From: Brachybacterium sp. UMB0905
Lineage (GTDB): Bacteria; Actinomycetota; Actinomycetes; Actinomycetales; Dermabacteraceae
NCBI RefSeq assembly: GCF_002871795.1
Contig: NZ_PNHL01000012.1
Span: 32,466-96,465 of the forward strand
Direction: 5' to 3'
Length of the DNA stretch: 64,000 bases
The translations under genes were made by a program, and so were the position numbers. The notes under the pieces were generated by a model. The model was not told the DNA's origin, did not search any database, and was given only the letters and a program-made list of their open reading frames with translations. Below, piece after piece: positions 27,059 through 36,166 of the stretch (the first letter of the stretch is position 1; every line of letters begins with the position of its first letter).

Positions 27059-28965
27059 GACGCATGACGGAGCTGAACATCGACGGCCGGGCCATCGGGC
27101 CCGGGCATCCCGCGTACCTGATCGGAGAGATCGGCAACAACCATCAAGGCGACGTGGAGCTCGCCTGCCGCCTGGTGGATGAGTGCGTGGACGCCGGCGT
27201 GGATGCGGTGAAATTCCAGCTGCGCAACATGGCGGCGCTCTACCGCTCGAGTGGGGCCGACGGGGAGGACCTGGGCCCGCAGTACACCATGAACCTCCTG
27301 GCCAAGTACTCCCTGGCCGCCCCGGACATGCTGCGGGTGCTGGACCACTGCGCCGAGCGCGGAGTGACGGCGCTGGTGACCCCGTGGGATCTGCCCTCGG
27401 TGCAGGTGCTCGCCGAGTACGGCCTGCCCGGTTACAAGATCGCTTCGGCGGATCTCACCCACCATGACCTGCTGCGCGCCGTGGCCGCGACCGGTCAGCC
27501 GATGCTCGTCTCCACCGGGATGAGCACCGAAGAGGAGATCCGCGAGGCCGTCGCCGTGCTGCAGGAGGCCGGGGCGCAGTACGCGCTGCTGCAGACCCAG
27601 TCCACCTACCCCGCCCCGTTCAAGGACGTGAACCTCGCCTACATGCAGCGCCTCGCGGAGCTGGGCGACTGCCCGGTGGGCTACTCCGGGCATGAGCGCG
27701 GCTGGCATGTGCCGATCGCCGCCGTGGCCCGTGGCGCGAGCATCATCGAAAAGCACGTCACGGTGGACAAGGAGCTCGAGGGCAACGACCACACCGTCTC
27801 CCTGCTGCCCGAGGAGCTCGCCGCGATGGTCACGCAGATCCGCGAGGTCGAGACCGCGATCGGCAGCAGCGCACCCCGGCAGGTCACCACCGGTGAGCTC
27901 ATGAACCGCGTCAACCTCGCCACCTCGCTGGTCGCCACCCGTGATCTGCCCGCCGGGCACGTGGTCAGCGCCGATGACGTCGAGGTCAAAAGCCCCGGGC
28001 GGGGCCTGCAGCCCAACCGCCGAGCCGAGCTGCTGGGCACCAGCCTGCCGCGCGATGTCGCGGCCGGGGACTTCTTCTACCCGGGGGACCTGGCCGGGAC
28101 CCAGCACGGCATGCGCGAGTACCGCTTCCGTCGGCCCTGGGGGCTGCCCGTGCGGTACCACGACTTCAGGGACCTGCTGGAGGTCTCCCGCCCCGATTTC
28201 CTGGAGTTCCACCAGTCCGGGAAGGACATGGAGCTGGACCCCGCCGAGTTCTTCGGCGCCGACGAGCAGCTGGAGCAGTTCTTCACCGTCCACGCCCCGG
28301 ACCTGTACCCCGGGGACTTCCTCATCGACCTCGCCTCCCCGGAACAGGACATCTGGGAGCGGTCCATCCACGAAGTGCAGCGCGTCATCGACCTCACCCG
28401 TCAGCTGCGGCGATGGTTCACGTGCGAGGAGGATCCGATCGTCATCGTCACCATGGGCGGGTTCCTCCCGGACCGGCACGTCACGGCTGAGGAGCGGTGG
28501 CCGATGTATGAGCGGGTGCAGGCGGGGCTCGAACGGCTCGATGCCAGCGGAGTGCGGCTGACCGCGCAGACCCTCCCGCCGTTCCCGTGGCTCAAGGGCG
28601 GCCAGCAGTTCCACAACCTCTTCATGGAACCGGAGGACACCGCCCGGTTCTGCGAGAGAACCGGGCTGCGCCTCACCTTCGACGTCTCCCACACGCAGCT
28701 CGCCGCCACCTTCGCGGGGCGGCCGCTCGCCGACTACATCGAGGCGATGGGTCCCCACACCGAGCACCTGCACGTGGTGGACTCCGTGGGCGTGGACGGC
28801 GAAGGCGTCCAGGTGGGTGAGGGTGAGGTGGACTTCGCGGACCTCGCCGAGCGGTTCGACCGCCTGGCCCCGCACGCCCCGTTCATCCCCGAGATCTGGA
28901 TGGGGCACGTCAACCGCGGCGAAGGCTTCTTCACAGCGCTGGATCGGCTGACGGCATGGTTCTGA
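27055..28965 (+). CDS. neuB: Nonulosonate synthase (NeuB) – SAF – TIM-barrel fusion
   Basis: 636 aa in three parts. Residues 1-265 are the NeuB barrel (AYLIGEIGNNHQGDVELA, AVKFQLRN, YKIASADLTHHDLLR, STGMSTEEEI, GYSGHERG, IIEKHVTVDK), which condenses PEP with an amino sugar. Residues about 285-350 are the antifreeze-like SAF domain (RDLPAGHVVSADDVEVKSPG). Residues about 365-636 are an extra domain with the sugar-phosphate isomerase/AP-endonuclease-2 TIM-barrel pattern (RYHDFRDLLEVSRPDFLEFH, LTFDVSHTQLAA, LHVVDSVG, IPEIWMGHVNRGEGF). No gene for a UDP-GlcNAc hydrolase/epimerase (NeuC) is seen nearby. The fused domain may supply or check the substrate. ATG 27055 overlaps neuA (ATGA); ATG 27064 is possible. 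Confidence 0.88.
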   Translation: MRRMTELNIDGRAIGPGHPAYLIGEIGNNHQGDVELACRLVDECVDAGVDAVKFQLRNMAALYRSSGADGEDLGPQYTMNLLAKYSLAAPDMLRVLDHCAERGVTALVTPWDLPSVQVLAEYGLPGYKIASADLTHHDLLRAVAATGQPMLVSTGMSTEEEIREAVAVLQEAGAQYALLQTQSTYPAPFKDVNLAYMQRLAELGDCPVGYSGHERGWHVPIAAVARGASIIEKHVTVDKELEGNDHTVSLLPEELAAMVTQIREVETAIGSSAPRQVTTGELMNRVNLATSLVATRDLPAGHVVSADDVEVKSPGRGLQPNRRAELLGTSLPRDVAAGDFFYPGDLAGTQHGMREYRFRRPWGLPVRYHDFRDLLEVSRPDFLEFHQSGKDMELDPAEFFGADEQLEQFFTVHAPDLYPGDFLIDLASPEQDIWERSIHEVQRVIDLTRQLRRWFTCEEDPIVIVTMGGFLPDRHVTAEERWPMYERVQAGLERLDASGVRLTAQTLPPFPWLKGGQQFHNLFMEPEDTARFCERTGLRLTFDVSHTQLAATFAGRPLADYIEAMGPHTEHLHVVDSVGVDGEGVQVGEGEVDFADLAERFDRLAPHAPFIPEIWMGHVNRGEGFFTALDRLTAWF

Positions 28966-30059
28966 GAGGAGAGTCGGCGCCTGAGCGCCTCGCCCTGTGG
29001 GTGGTGCCCGTCGCCGACCTCGGCGGCGTGGCCCGTCATGTCATCGACGCGGTGCGCACCGGCATCCCCGGCTGGCGGATCGTGGTGCTCTGCCCCGAAG
29101 GGCCGCTAGCCGCCCGGTTGCGCACGATGGGCGCGGCGGTCACCGTCGGTCCTGTGTCTCCGGCCGATGGGGCACGCGCCGCGACCGCGGAGGTCCGACG
29201 GGTGCTGCGGGCCCTGCGGCCTGAGGTGCTGCATACGCATTTAGCGTTCGCGGACCTCGTGGGGGTGGCTGCGGTGACCGGGCTGCGTTCGGGGCGGGGC
29301 CGGCGTGTGCGCGTGGTCTCCACCGAGCACGGCATCTCCGGGGTGCGCGGCCTCTACCAGGCAGGCGCCATGCAGACCCAGGTGAAGGCTGCGGCGCATC
29401 GGGCGCGGATGCTGCGCACCGACGCGGTGATCGCCGTCAGCGACTCCACGGCCCAGCAGATCCGCGCCCAATGGGCCGTGCCCGGGCGGGTGATGCCTCC
29501 GGTGACGGTGGTCCGTAATGGCGTGGAGCATCCGGTGGGGGAGCGCGCCGGGGAGCCGGGCCTGCGGTTCCTGTCGCTCGCGCGGCTCGCCCCAGAGAAG
29601 CGGATCGACCGGGCGCTTGAGGCGTTCGCGCTGGTGGCAGCTGAGCACCCGGCGGCGCGGCTGACCATCGCGGGGGAGGGCCCCGAGCGCGGCGCGCTGG
29701 AGAAGCTCGTGCAGGAGCGCTGCCTGGGGGAGAGCGTGCGGCTGGTGGGGCATGTGGAGGCCGGGCCGGCGCTCGCCGCGCATGACGTGATCGTGCAGCT
29801 CTCGGCCTGGGAGAACCTCTCCTACACCCTGCTGGATGCCGTGGCGCATGGCCTCGGCGTGGTCGCCACGGACGTGGGCGGGAACCGGGAGATCGTGCCC
29901 GGCCGCTGCCTGGTGGACGGTGAGAACATCGGCGCGATCGCGGATGTGATGATGCGTCAGGGGCTGCAGACGGCAGAACGGCCCGGCCGTGAGCGGCTCA
30001 CGGGCGTCACGGGGATGTGCGCGCAGATCGCGGCGGTGTATGAGGCGGTGATCCGATGA
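28956..30059 (+). CDS. Glycosyltransferase family 4
   Basis: 367 aa GT-B enzyme. VVPVADLGGVARHVIDAV gives the N-terminal glycine loop, EVLHTHLAFADLVG and VVSTEHGISG the acceptor domain. The donor domain has FLSLARLAPEKRIDRALEAF and SAWENLSYTLLDAVAHGLGVVATDVGG (the E-x7-E type region). It overlaps neuB by 10 nt and the next gene by 4 nt. It is one of at least eight glycosyltransferase modules in this operon, probably adding an internal residue of the repeat. Confidence 0.88.
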   Translation: MVLRGESAPERLALWVVPVADLGGVARHVIDAVRTGIPGWRIVVLCPEGPLAARLRTMGAAVTVGPVSPADGARAATAEVRRVLRALRPEVLHTHLAFADLVGVAAVTGLRSGRGRRVRVVSTEHGISGVRGLYQAGAMQTQVKAAAHRARMLRTDAVIAVSDSTAQQIRAQWAVPGRVMPPVTVVRNGVEHPVGERAGEPGLRFLSLARLAPEKRIDRALEAFALVAAEHPAARLTIAGEGPERGALEKLVQERCLGESVRLVGHVEAGPALAAHDVIVQLSAWENLSYTLLDAVAHGLGVVATDVGGNREIVPGRCLVDGENIGAIADVMMRQGLQTAERPGRERLTGVTGMCAQIAAVYEAVIR

Positions 30060-31276
30060 GCAGCCCGACGCCTTCGACCATCGGCCAACGAATGGCGCAG
30101 AGCGCACGGCATACCGCGCGTTCCGTGGGGAGCATCCGCATCCCCGAGGCCATCATGTTCTTCGTGCTGCTGACCGCGAGCGGGCTGACCGGGATCTCGA
30201 CGGTGGGTCCGATCCCCACTTCCCACCTGCTGCTCTCGCTCATCTGCGTCTACGCGCTGCTGCGCAGACCCACCCGGGACCTCGGACAGTTCGCCGTCGT
30301 GATCCCCGTCTTCGCGGCCGCCCTGTTCTACATCGGGATGATCTCGATGTTCGCGACGCCCACGGAGTTCGCCGCCAGCTGGGAGACCCGTCTGCTCCGG
30401 CTTCTCATCGTGACGTTCCTGGTGTTCGTCCTGGCCAGCGGACGCATTGATCCACGCTCCGCCACCACGGGTGCCTTCACGGCCCTCGTCGTGAACATCC
30501 CGCTGTTCTACGCCGGGTTCGTTTCGAACACCTACGGCGGTGCACTGACCGGACTGATCGGCGACAAGAACGTCGCGGGGCTTGCATACACCGTGGTCGG
30601 GCTGCTGATGGTGTGGGTGACCACCCGTCCTTCGACCCGGGCGCTCGTCATCGCCTTCAGCCTCACCGCGGCCTGGCTGACGGAGTCCAGGACGTCGATC
30701 GCGGCGCTCGTGGCAGGGCTGGTGTGGATGTTCCTCGCCCCTCGTCTTCCAGTGGCCGGTCGCTGGGTGCTGGGAGTCGTGCTCGCATTCATGGTGGATC
30801 TGCTCGCGGAGGACTACTCCCGAATCGGGGTGTTCTCCGACCGGCTGGGCAGCGACCTGCTGAGGAGTCGCATCGACGCGGCCTCGAGGATCCGCGTGGA
30901 GGAGTCCGGCTTCTTCGGCCAGGGGCTCGGTGAGGCATACGTCGTGCTCGATGACCGCACCTGGTTCTTCCACAACTCGTACTGGTCGGCACTGGTCGAA
31001 GGCGGCTGGCCCTGGACGATTTTCCTCGTCGCGGTGACTGCCCTGCTCATCGTGCGGCCCTTCTCGCGCACCGCGCCGCCGGGCCACTTCGTCACCCAGG
31101 GCGCCGGGATCGCCATCCTCGTGTGCGCCACACGCTTGGGAGAGGTGTTCTACACGAACTTCTGGGCGCTCGCTCTCGGCACCAGCCTCTACGTCCTGGC
31201 ACGACCCCGCGAGCCCAGAGAGCTCCAGCCCCCGTTGTCTCCCGCTGAGGCGGCGCCGGGAGGTGTTCCCCGATGA
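30056..31276 (+). CDS. O-antigen ligase/polymerase-like membrane protein
   Basis: 406 aa with about ten membrane helices and short loops except a periplasm-type loop near residues 265-320 (LGSDLLRSRIDAASRIRVEESGFFGQGLGEAYVV ... WFFHNSYWSALVEGG). The loop's R-x-G/F-G-x-G and H-N-x-Y/F pattern is that of the Wzy_C/O-antigen ligase family. It would polymerise or ligate lipid-linked glycan outside the membrane. It is the second such protein in the window and presumably belongs with the flippase at 37.3 kb. Overlaps both neighbours by 4 nt. Confidence 0.8.
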   Translation: MSSPTPSTIGQRMAQSARHTARSVGSIRIPEAIMFFVLLTASGLTGISTVGPIPTSHLLLSLICVYALLRRPTRDLGQFAVVIPVFAAALFYIGMISMFATPTEFAASWETRLLRLLIVTFLVFVLASGRIDPRSATTGAFTALVVNIPLFYAGFVSNTYGGALTGLIGDKNVAGLAYTVVGLLMVWVTTRPSTRALVIAFSLTAAWLTESRTSIAALVAGLVWMFLAPRLPVAGRWVLGVVLAFMVDLLAEDYSRIGVFSDRLGSDLLRSRIDAASRIRVEESGFFGQGLGEAYVVLDDRTWFFHNSYWSALVEGGWPWTIFLVAVTALLIVRPFSRTAPPGHFVTQGAGIAILVCATRLGEVFYTNFWALALGTSLYVLARPREPRELQPPLSPAEAAPGGVPR

Positions 31277-33255
31277 TCGAGGTCTCCGTGGTGATCTGCG
31301 CCCTGAACGAGGAGCACCGCATCCGTCGACAGCTCAACGCGCTCGACGCCCAGGTGGAGGCTCCGGCGTTCGAGGTGATCGTCGTGGACAACGGCTCCAC
31401 CGACCGCACGGCCGAGGTGGTGCGCAGCTGGATCGCCCGGTCACGACGACTGGCGGACGACGCCCGCCTGGTCGACGCCTCCTCGACGCCCGGCATCCCG
31501 GCGGCGCGGAACGCGGGAGTGCGTGCGGCATCGGGCCGCGTCATTGCTTTCTGCGATGCCGATGACCAGGTCCAGCCCGGATGGGTGGCTGCGATGGCGC
31601 AGGCGGTGGTGGACGGGGTGATCGCCGGTGGTCGCGTGATCGCCTTCGAACCCTCCGGGGAGCTTCGCGGCGACCTCTACGGGCCGGGCCTGACGGCCAC
31701 CCCGTACCTGCCCTACGTGGGGGCTTCGAACCTCGGGGTCTCGCGCTCCCTCTATCTGAAGCTCGGTGGGATGGATGAGTCTCTGCCGCGGTACGGATTC
31801 GAGGACGTCGACTTCTCCTGGCGAGCCCAGGAGGCGGGGTACCACCTCGTCCACGCTCCGGATGCGGTTGTCCACTTCTCCCTCAGCGACACCAGCGCCT
31901 CGGTGCGCAAACGCTTCCAGCTGGGCCAGGGCCGGGTGCTCATGGCACGCCGGTTCCCGCGGTACGACTCGACCGAGTACACGCTCCGCTCCACCTCAGC
32001 AACGTTGCTGGGGCACGGCGTAGCGCTGCTGCACGGGCTGATCACCACGCGCAGCGTGGACCGCCGCCGCGCGGCCGCAGCGGTCGCCTCTGCCGGGAAT
32101 CTGGTGGGAGCCCTGAGGTATCGGGGGAAGAACTCCCTGCCCCCACGGCGCATGCTCACCGAGCACGAGGCACCCGTCGACTCCGGCCCCGCCCCGACGA
32201 TCTCGATCGCCACCAACAACGGTGATGTGGGCGGTGGGGAGGTGATGCTCCTGCATCTGGCACGATCCCTCCGCGAGATCGGGCTCCAGGTGCAAGTCAT
32301 CGGACCCCGGGAGCCCGCCGGACTGCTCCAGGCCGCCCGGGAGGCGGGTCATAGGACCGTCGAGCTGCCCGCTGCGAGCCGCCCTCGGTACATGCTCGAG
32401 CTCGCTCGATTGCGCGCACGGCATCGCAAAGAGCTGCTCTGGTGCAATGGCCTGGTGCCGTCCGTCGCGACCGCGGGAATGGGCCCGCGGATCGTGCATC
32501 TGCACATGCTCCCTCGCGGACGCCAGGCGCTCGCCGCCCGGATGGCCGGGCTCGGGGCACGCGCCGTGCTGGTGCCCTCGCAGTTCGTGGCGGATCGCGT
32601 TGCCGGAGCGAGAGTCTTCGGCAATTGGACCGCTCAGATCGCCGCGCGGCCGATCCTCAATCCATCGACCGAGAGCGTCCGGGTGGGTTTCCTCGGACGC
32701 ATCACCGTGGACAAGGGTGTTGAGGTGCTCGCCCGCGCGATCGGCCAGTTGCCCGAGCCGACCCGCGCCGGGATGACGCTCGTGCTCGCCGGGGAGAGCA
32801 CGTTCGCCCGCGACGGCGAGGAGCAACAGATCGGGGCCGCCCTGCGATCCGCGGGGGTGCGGATCGAGCGACGCGGGTGGATGCGCCCGGAAGATTTCTT
32901 CGCCCAGGTCGACCTGGCCGTTTTCCCCTCCGTCACACCGGAGTCCTTCGGGCTCGTCGTCGCCGAGGCAATGGCCGCCGGCACGCCGTTCGTCATCACC
33001 GATGCGGGGGCTCTCCGCGAAACAGCCGGGGAGGACCACCCGTGGGTGGCGCGCGCGGGGGATGCGGAGCACCTGGCTGCGGTGATCGGCGAAGCGCTGC
33101 GCGACATCCAGTGCGGGGACGGTCCGCGCGCGCGACAGGCCCGCGAGCGCTGGGAGGAGCACTGGTCTCCGGCGGCCGGCCTCGCCCGAACCCGCGAGCA
33201 GCTGATCTCCCTGGACAGGCTCGACCCGACACAGAACAGGAGGACCCGCCGATGA
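31273..33255 (+). CDS. Bifunctional glycosyltransferase, GT2–GT4 fusion
   Basis: 660 aa. Residues 1-290 form a GT-A family 2 domain (VSVVICALNEEHRIRRQL, VVDNGSTDRT, FCDADDQVQPGW, YGFEDVDFSWRAQ). Residues about 310-650 form a GT-B family 4 domain (ATNNGDVGGGEVMLLHLA, VGFLGRITVDKGVEVLA, FPSVTPESFGLVVAEAMAAGTPFV). Each half is about the size of a free-standing enzyme, and the catalytic D-x-D and E-x7-E regions are present, so one polypeptide probably makes two successive linkages. It overlaps the ligase-like gene and the next fusion by 4 nt each. Confidence 0.9.
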   Translation: MIEVSVVICALNEEHRIRRQLNALDAQVEAPAFEVIVVDNGSTDRTAEVVRSWIARSRRLADDARLVDASSTPGIPAARNAGVRAASGRVIAFCDADDQVQPGWVAAMAQAVVDGVIAGGRVIAFEPSGELRGDLYGPGLTATPYLPYVGASNLGVSRSLYLKLGGMDESLPRYGFEDVDFSWRAQEAGYHLVHAPDAVVHFSLSDTSASVRKRFQLGQGRVLMARRFPRYDSTEYTLRSTSATLLGHGVALLHGLITTRSVDRRRAAAAVASAGNLVGALRYRGKNSLPPRRMLTEHEAPVDSGPAPTISIATNNGDVGGGEVMLLHLARSLREIGLQVQVIGPREPAGLLQAAREAGHRTVELPAASRPRYMLELARLRARHRKELLWCNGLVPSVATAGMGPRIVHLHMLPRGRQALAARMAGLGARAVLVPSQFVADRVAGARVFGNWTAQIAARPILNPSTESVRVGFLGRITVDKGVEVLARAIGQLPEPTRAGMTLVLAGESTFARDGEEQQIGAALRSAGVRIERRGWMRPEDFFAQVDLAVFPSVTPESFGLVVAEAMAAGTPFVITDAGALRETAGEDHPWVARAGDAEHLAAVIGEALRDIQCGDGPRARQARERWEEHWSPAAGLARTREQLISLDRLDPTQNRRTRR

Positions 33256-35315
33256 CCCCCGAGCCGACGGCCAGCATCATCATCCCCTCCTACCGCGGAG
33301 CCGACCGGCTCCCGGCCCTGTTCGACTCCCTCGGCGCGCAGGCGCACGGGACTCCGTCCTTCGAGGTCGTCCTGGTGATCGACGGGGTGGACGACGGCTC
33401 GGTTGCACTCGCTGAGGCCGAACAGCGCTTCCCGCTGCGGCACGTCCTGCTGCCGCAGAACCTGGGACGCGTGGGGGCGCTGAACGCGGGCTTCGCCGCC
33501 GCAAGAGGGGACATCCTCATCCGCTGCGATGACGATCTCGTCGTCCCGCCCGGCTTCGTCGCCGCGCATGTCGCTGCCCATCGGGCCGCGCCCGGTCCCG
33601 TCGGCGTGATCGGCGTGACCTGGGATGTCCATGAACCAGGCCCGTATGCGAACGCCTACGGCAGCGACGCCGCGCGGCGCTCCTTTGAGCACGCCCGCAG
33701 CCTCGGGGCGGGGGAGCGGTGGCGGCTCTGGGCCGCGAACTGCTCGATCACCCGCGCCACCTGGGAGCACATCGGCCCCTACGACACCGCCTACCGCGCC
33801 TACGGCTGGGAGGACGTGGACTACGGCTGGCGACTGCGCGCCGCCGGGATCCCGCTGGTCATCGCGCACGAAGCGACCGCCCCGCATCACGGCCCCGCTC
33901 GGTCCGCGGCGGCTCGGGCCCGCAAGGCCTTCGAGGCCGGGGCCGCCCGCGCCACGTTCCAGCGCCTGCACCCTGAGGCTCCGCTCGAACCGTCGAGCCC
34001 AGGCGCGGGCTTGTGGGGCCGTGCCGTGGGTGCAGTCGCTGGACGGCTGCGCTGCGTTGCGGACGTGGACCGGGCCGGGGGAGCGGTGGACCGTATGCTC
34101 CCGCTGGTTCCCTCCGCCGTAGGGCGCAAGCTCGTGGCGGCCCTTGTGGAGGGAGCCGGGTACGCCGGCAGCACGCGCGCCCATCGACCCCGCATCGCGA
34201 TCGCCCACGACTACCTCACCCAGCGCGGCGGCGCCGAACGCGTCGTCCTCTCCCTGGTGAAGGCGTTCCCGGACGCCGAGCTGCACACCCTGTTCTACGA
34301 GCCAGGCCAGACGTACCCCGAGTTCCGGGACGTGCGTATCCGCACCAGCGTGCTGAACCGCATCGGCCCGCTGCGCCGGGACCCGCGCCTCGCCCTGCCG
34401 CTGCTGGCCCCCATCGCGTCCCGGATGCGGATCGACGCGGACGTGGTGATCGCCTCCTCCTCCGGCTGGGCCCACGCCTTTCCCACCCGCGGGCGCAGAC
34501 TCATCTACTGCCACTCCCCGGCACGCTGGCTCTACCTGCCGGGCGACTACCTGGGTGACGCCGGCCCTCTCGACCCGAAGCGCCTGGCCCTTACCGCCCT
34601 CGCCCCGGCCCTGAAGCGCTGGGACCGCCGCGCCGCCTCTGCGGCCGATCAGTACTGGGGTAACTCCTCCGTGGTGGTGGAGCGCATCCGCGACGTGTAC
34701 GGCATCGAGGCGGAGCCCCTGTTCCCGCCGTTCAGCCCCGACGTGGCCGCGGGGACGCAGGAGCCGATCCCCGAGCTCGCCGGCTGGGCCGGCCCGGACG
34801 GCACCGAGGGCGGGCACTACCTGGTGGTCTCCCGCCTGCAGCCCTACAAGAACGTGGACCAGGTCATCGCAGCCTTCGACCAGCTTCCCGCCGAGCGCCT
34901 GTTGGTGATCGGCCGCGGCCCCGAGAAGGAGCGCCTGCTCGCTGGGGCGGGAGCGAACGTGCGCCTTGTGGAAGGATTGTCCGATGCCCAGATGCGCTGG
35001 GCCTACGCCAGCGCCACCGCCCTCATCGCCGCCAGTCACGAAGACTTCGGACTCACCCCGCTCGAGGCCGGCGCCCACGGCGTGCCGACGATCGCGCTGC
35101 GCGCCGGCGGATACCTGGACACGGTGACAGAAGGAGTGAACGGCCTGTTCTTCGAGGAAGGGACGCCGGAGGCGATCTGCGAGGCAGTCAGCCACTTCGA
35201 CCCGGATGCCTATGACGCCGAGAATATCCGTCAGCGGATGGACGGCCGCTTCGGCGAGGGACGGTTCATTCACCGGCTCGAAGAGGCAACACTCAGCGAG
35301 GAGGCACGATCATGA
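33252..35315 (+). CDS. Second bifunctional glycosyltransferase, GT2–GT4 fusion
   Basis: 687 aa. The GT2 half (residues 1-270) has ASIIIPSYRGADRLPALFD, RCDDDLVVPPGF, ITRATWEHIGPYDTAYRAYGWEDVDYGWRL. The GT4 half (about 310-680) has IAIAHDYLTQRGGAERVVLSL, YCHSPARWLYLPGDYL, YLVVSRLQPYKNVDQVI and SHEDFGLTPLEAGAHGVPTIAL, the last resembling mannosyl/rhamnosyl GT4 donor sites. The ATG at 33252 overlaps the previous stop; the longer upstream open stretch lies over the preceding gene and has no site. Two adjacent fusions with the same domain order but clearly different sequences are unusual. Confidence 0.9.
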   Translation: MTPEPTASIIIPSYRGADRLPALFDSLGAQAHGTPSFEVVLVIDGVDDGSVALAEAEQRFPLRHVLLPQNLGRVGALNAGFAAARGDILIRCDDDLVVPPGFVAAHVAAHRAAPGPVGVIGVTWDVHEPGPYANAYGSDAARRSFEHARSLGAGERWRLWAANCSITRATWEHIGPYDTAYRAYGWEDVDYGWRLRAAGIPLVIAHEATAPHHGPARSAAARARKAFEAGAARATFQRLHPEAPLEPSSPGAGLWGRAVGAVAGRLRCVADVDRAGGAVDRMLPLVPSAVGRKLVAALVEGAGYAGSTRAHRPRIAIAHDYLTQRGGAERVVLSLVKAFPDAELHTLFYEPGQTYPEFRDVRIRTSVLNRIGPLRRDPRLALPLLAPIASRMRIDADVVIASSSGWAHAFPTRGRRLIYCHSPARWLYLPGDYLGDAGPLDPKRLALTALAPALKRWDRRAASAADQYWGNSSVVVERIRDVYGIEAEPLFPPFSPDVAAGTQEPIPELAGWAGPDGTEGGHYLVVSRLQPYKNVDQVIAAFDQLPAERLLVIGRGPEKERLLAGAGANVRLVEGLSDAQMRWAYASATALIAASHEDFGLTPLEAGAHGVPTIALRAGGYLDTVTEGVNGLFFEEGTPEAICEAVSHFDPDAYDAENIRQRMDGRFGEGRFIHRLEEATLSEEARS

Positions 35316-36166
35316 CCCGCTCTCCGTCTCTGTCGATCGGGGTCGTGGTGACCGTCCATAACCGTTCCGATTATCTCGCGAATGCCATCGGCTCCCTCAT
35401 GGCCCAGTCTCGACTCCCTGAGCGCATCATCATCGTGGACGACGGCTCGACCGACCCCTCGGTGGACGGAGTCTTGGAATCGCTGGCAGCACTGGAGACC
35501 GTGCAGATCGAGAGGATCGAGAACCGAGGGCTTGCCGGGGCACGCAACCTGGGCCGCTCCGGACTGGACAGCGATCTGCTGCTGTTCCTCGATGACGACG
35601 ATGAGATCTGTCCCGCCTATCTGGAGCGAACCGCCGAGCGGATGGAGGATGACCCCACCATCGCGGTCGCATACACGCAGGCGGAGTTTTTCGGCGATCT
35701 CGAAGGCGCATGGGACCTGCCTCCATACGATCCTGTCGACATCATCTGGCAGAACATGGTCTACAGCGCGGCCCTCATTCGGGCGCAGGTGTTCGACCAG
35801 GTGGGAGGCTATGACGAGTCCTTGTGGCGGGGCCGGGAGGACCATGACCTATGGATCCGCATCACGGCTGCCGGCCACGGGTTCTCCCGGGTCGAAGAGT
35901 CGCTGTTCCGCTATCGCCAGACAGGCACCTCCATGAACCATTCGATCGGCGGCGACCTAGCGGAGATGGGTCGCACCTACGGGACGATCATGCGCAACAG
36001 CCCTGATCACTTCCTCCGCAACGCAGATCATCTCTGGGAGCAGATCCATGCGCTCCGCGCGGAGAACCGGCGCTACCGCCGTCTCTACGGCCGTCTGGAC
36101 GAGAACCTGCGCCGATTGCGTGCAGTCGCCGCCCGACGGTCACCACGACTCAGGAGGCAACGATGA
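35312..36166 (+). CDS. Glycosyltransferase family 2
   Basis: 284 aa. GT-A start SIGVVVTVHNRSDYLANAIGSL, VDDGSTDPSVDGV, NRGLAGARNLGRS, and the metal site LFLDDDDEICPAY. An ED-type general base region GREDHDLWIRI follows. The C-terminal 40 residues are basic and helical (ENRRYRRLYGRLDENLRRLR), possibly for membrane association or oligomerisation. It is fully coupled by 4-nt overlaps on both sides in the long operon. Confidence 0.87.
   Translation: MTRSPSLSIGVVVTVHNRSDYLANAIGSLMAQSRLPERIIIVDDGSTDPSVDGVLESLAALETVQIERIENRGLAGARNLGRSGLDSDLLLFLDDDDEICPAYLERTAERMEDDPTIAVAYTQAEFFGDLEGAWDLPPYDPVDIIWQNMVYSAALIRAQVFDQVGGYDESLWRGREDHDLWIRITAAGHGFSRVEESLFRYRQTGTSMNHSIGGDLAEMGRTYGTIMRNSPDHFLRNADHLWEQIHALRAENRRYRRLYGRLDENLRRLRAVAARRSPRLRRQR

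Noticed and set aside
26857..28908. 683-codon minus-strand frame opposite neuB
   Set aside because: Low-complexity shadow without any recognisable motif; neuB is clear on the other strand.
32634..35273. 879-codon minus-strand open frame under the glycosyltransferase fusions
   Set aside because: No domain, composition typical of an antisense shadow; the plus-strand genes have full catalytic motifs.
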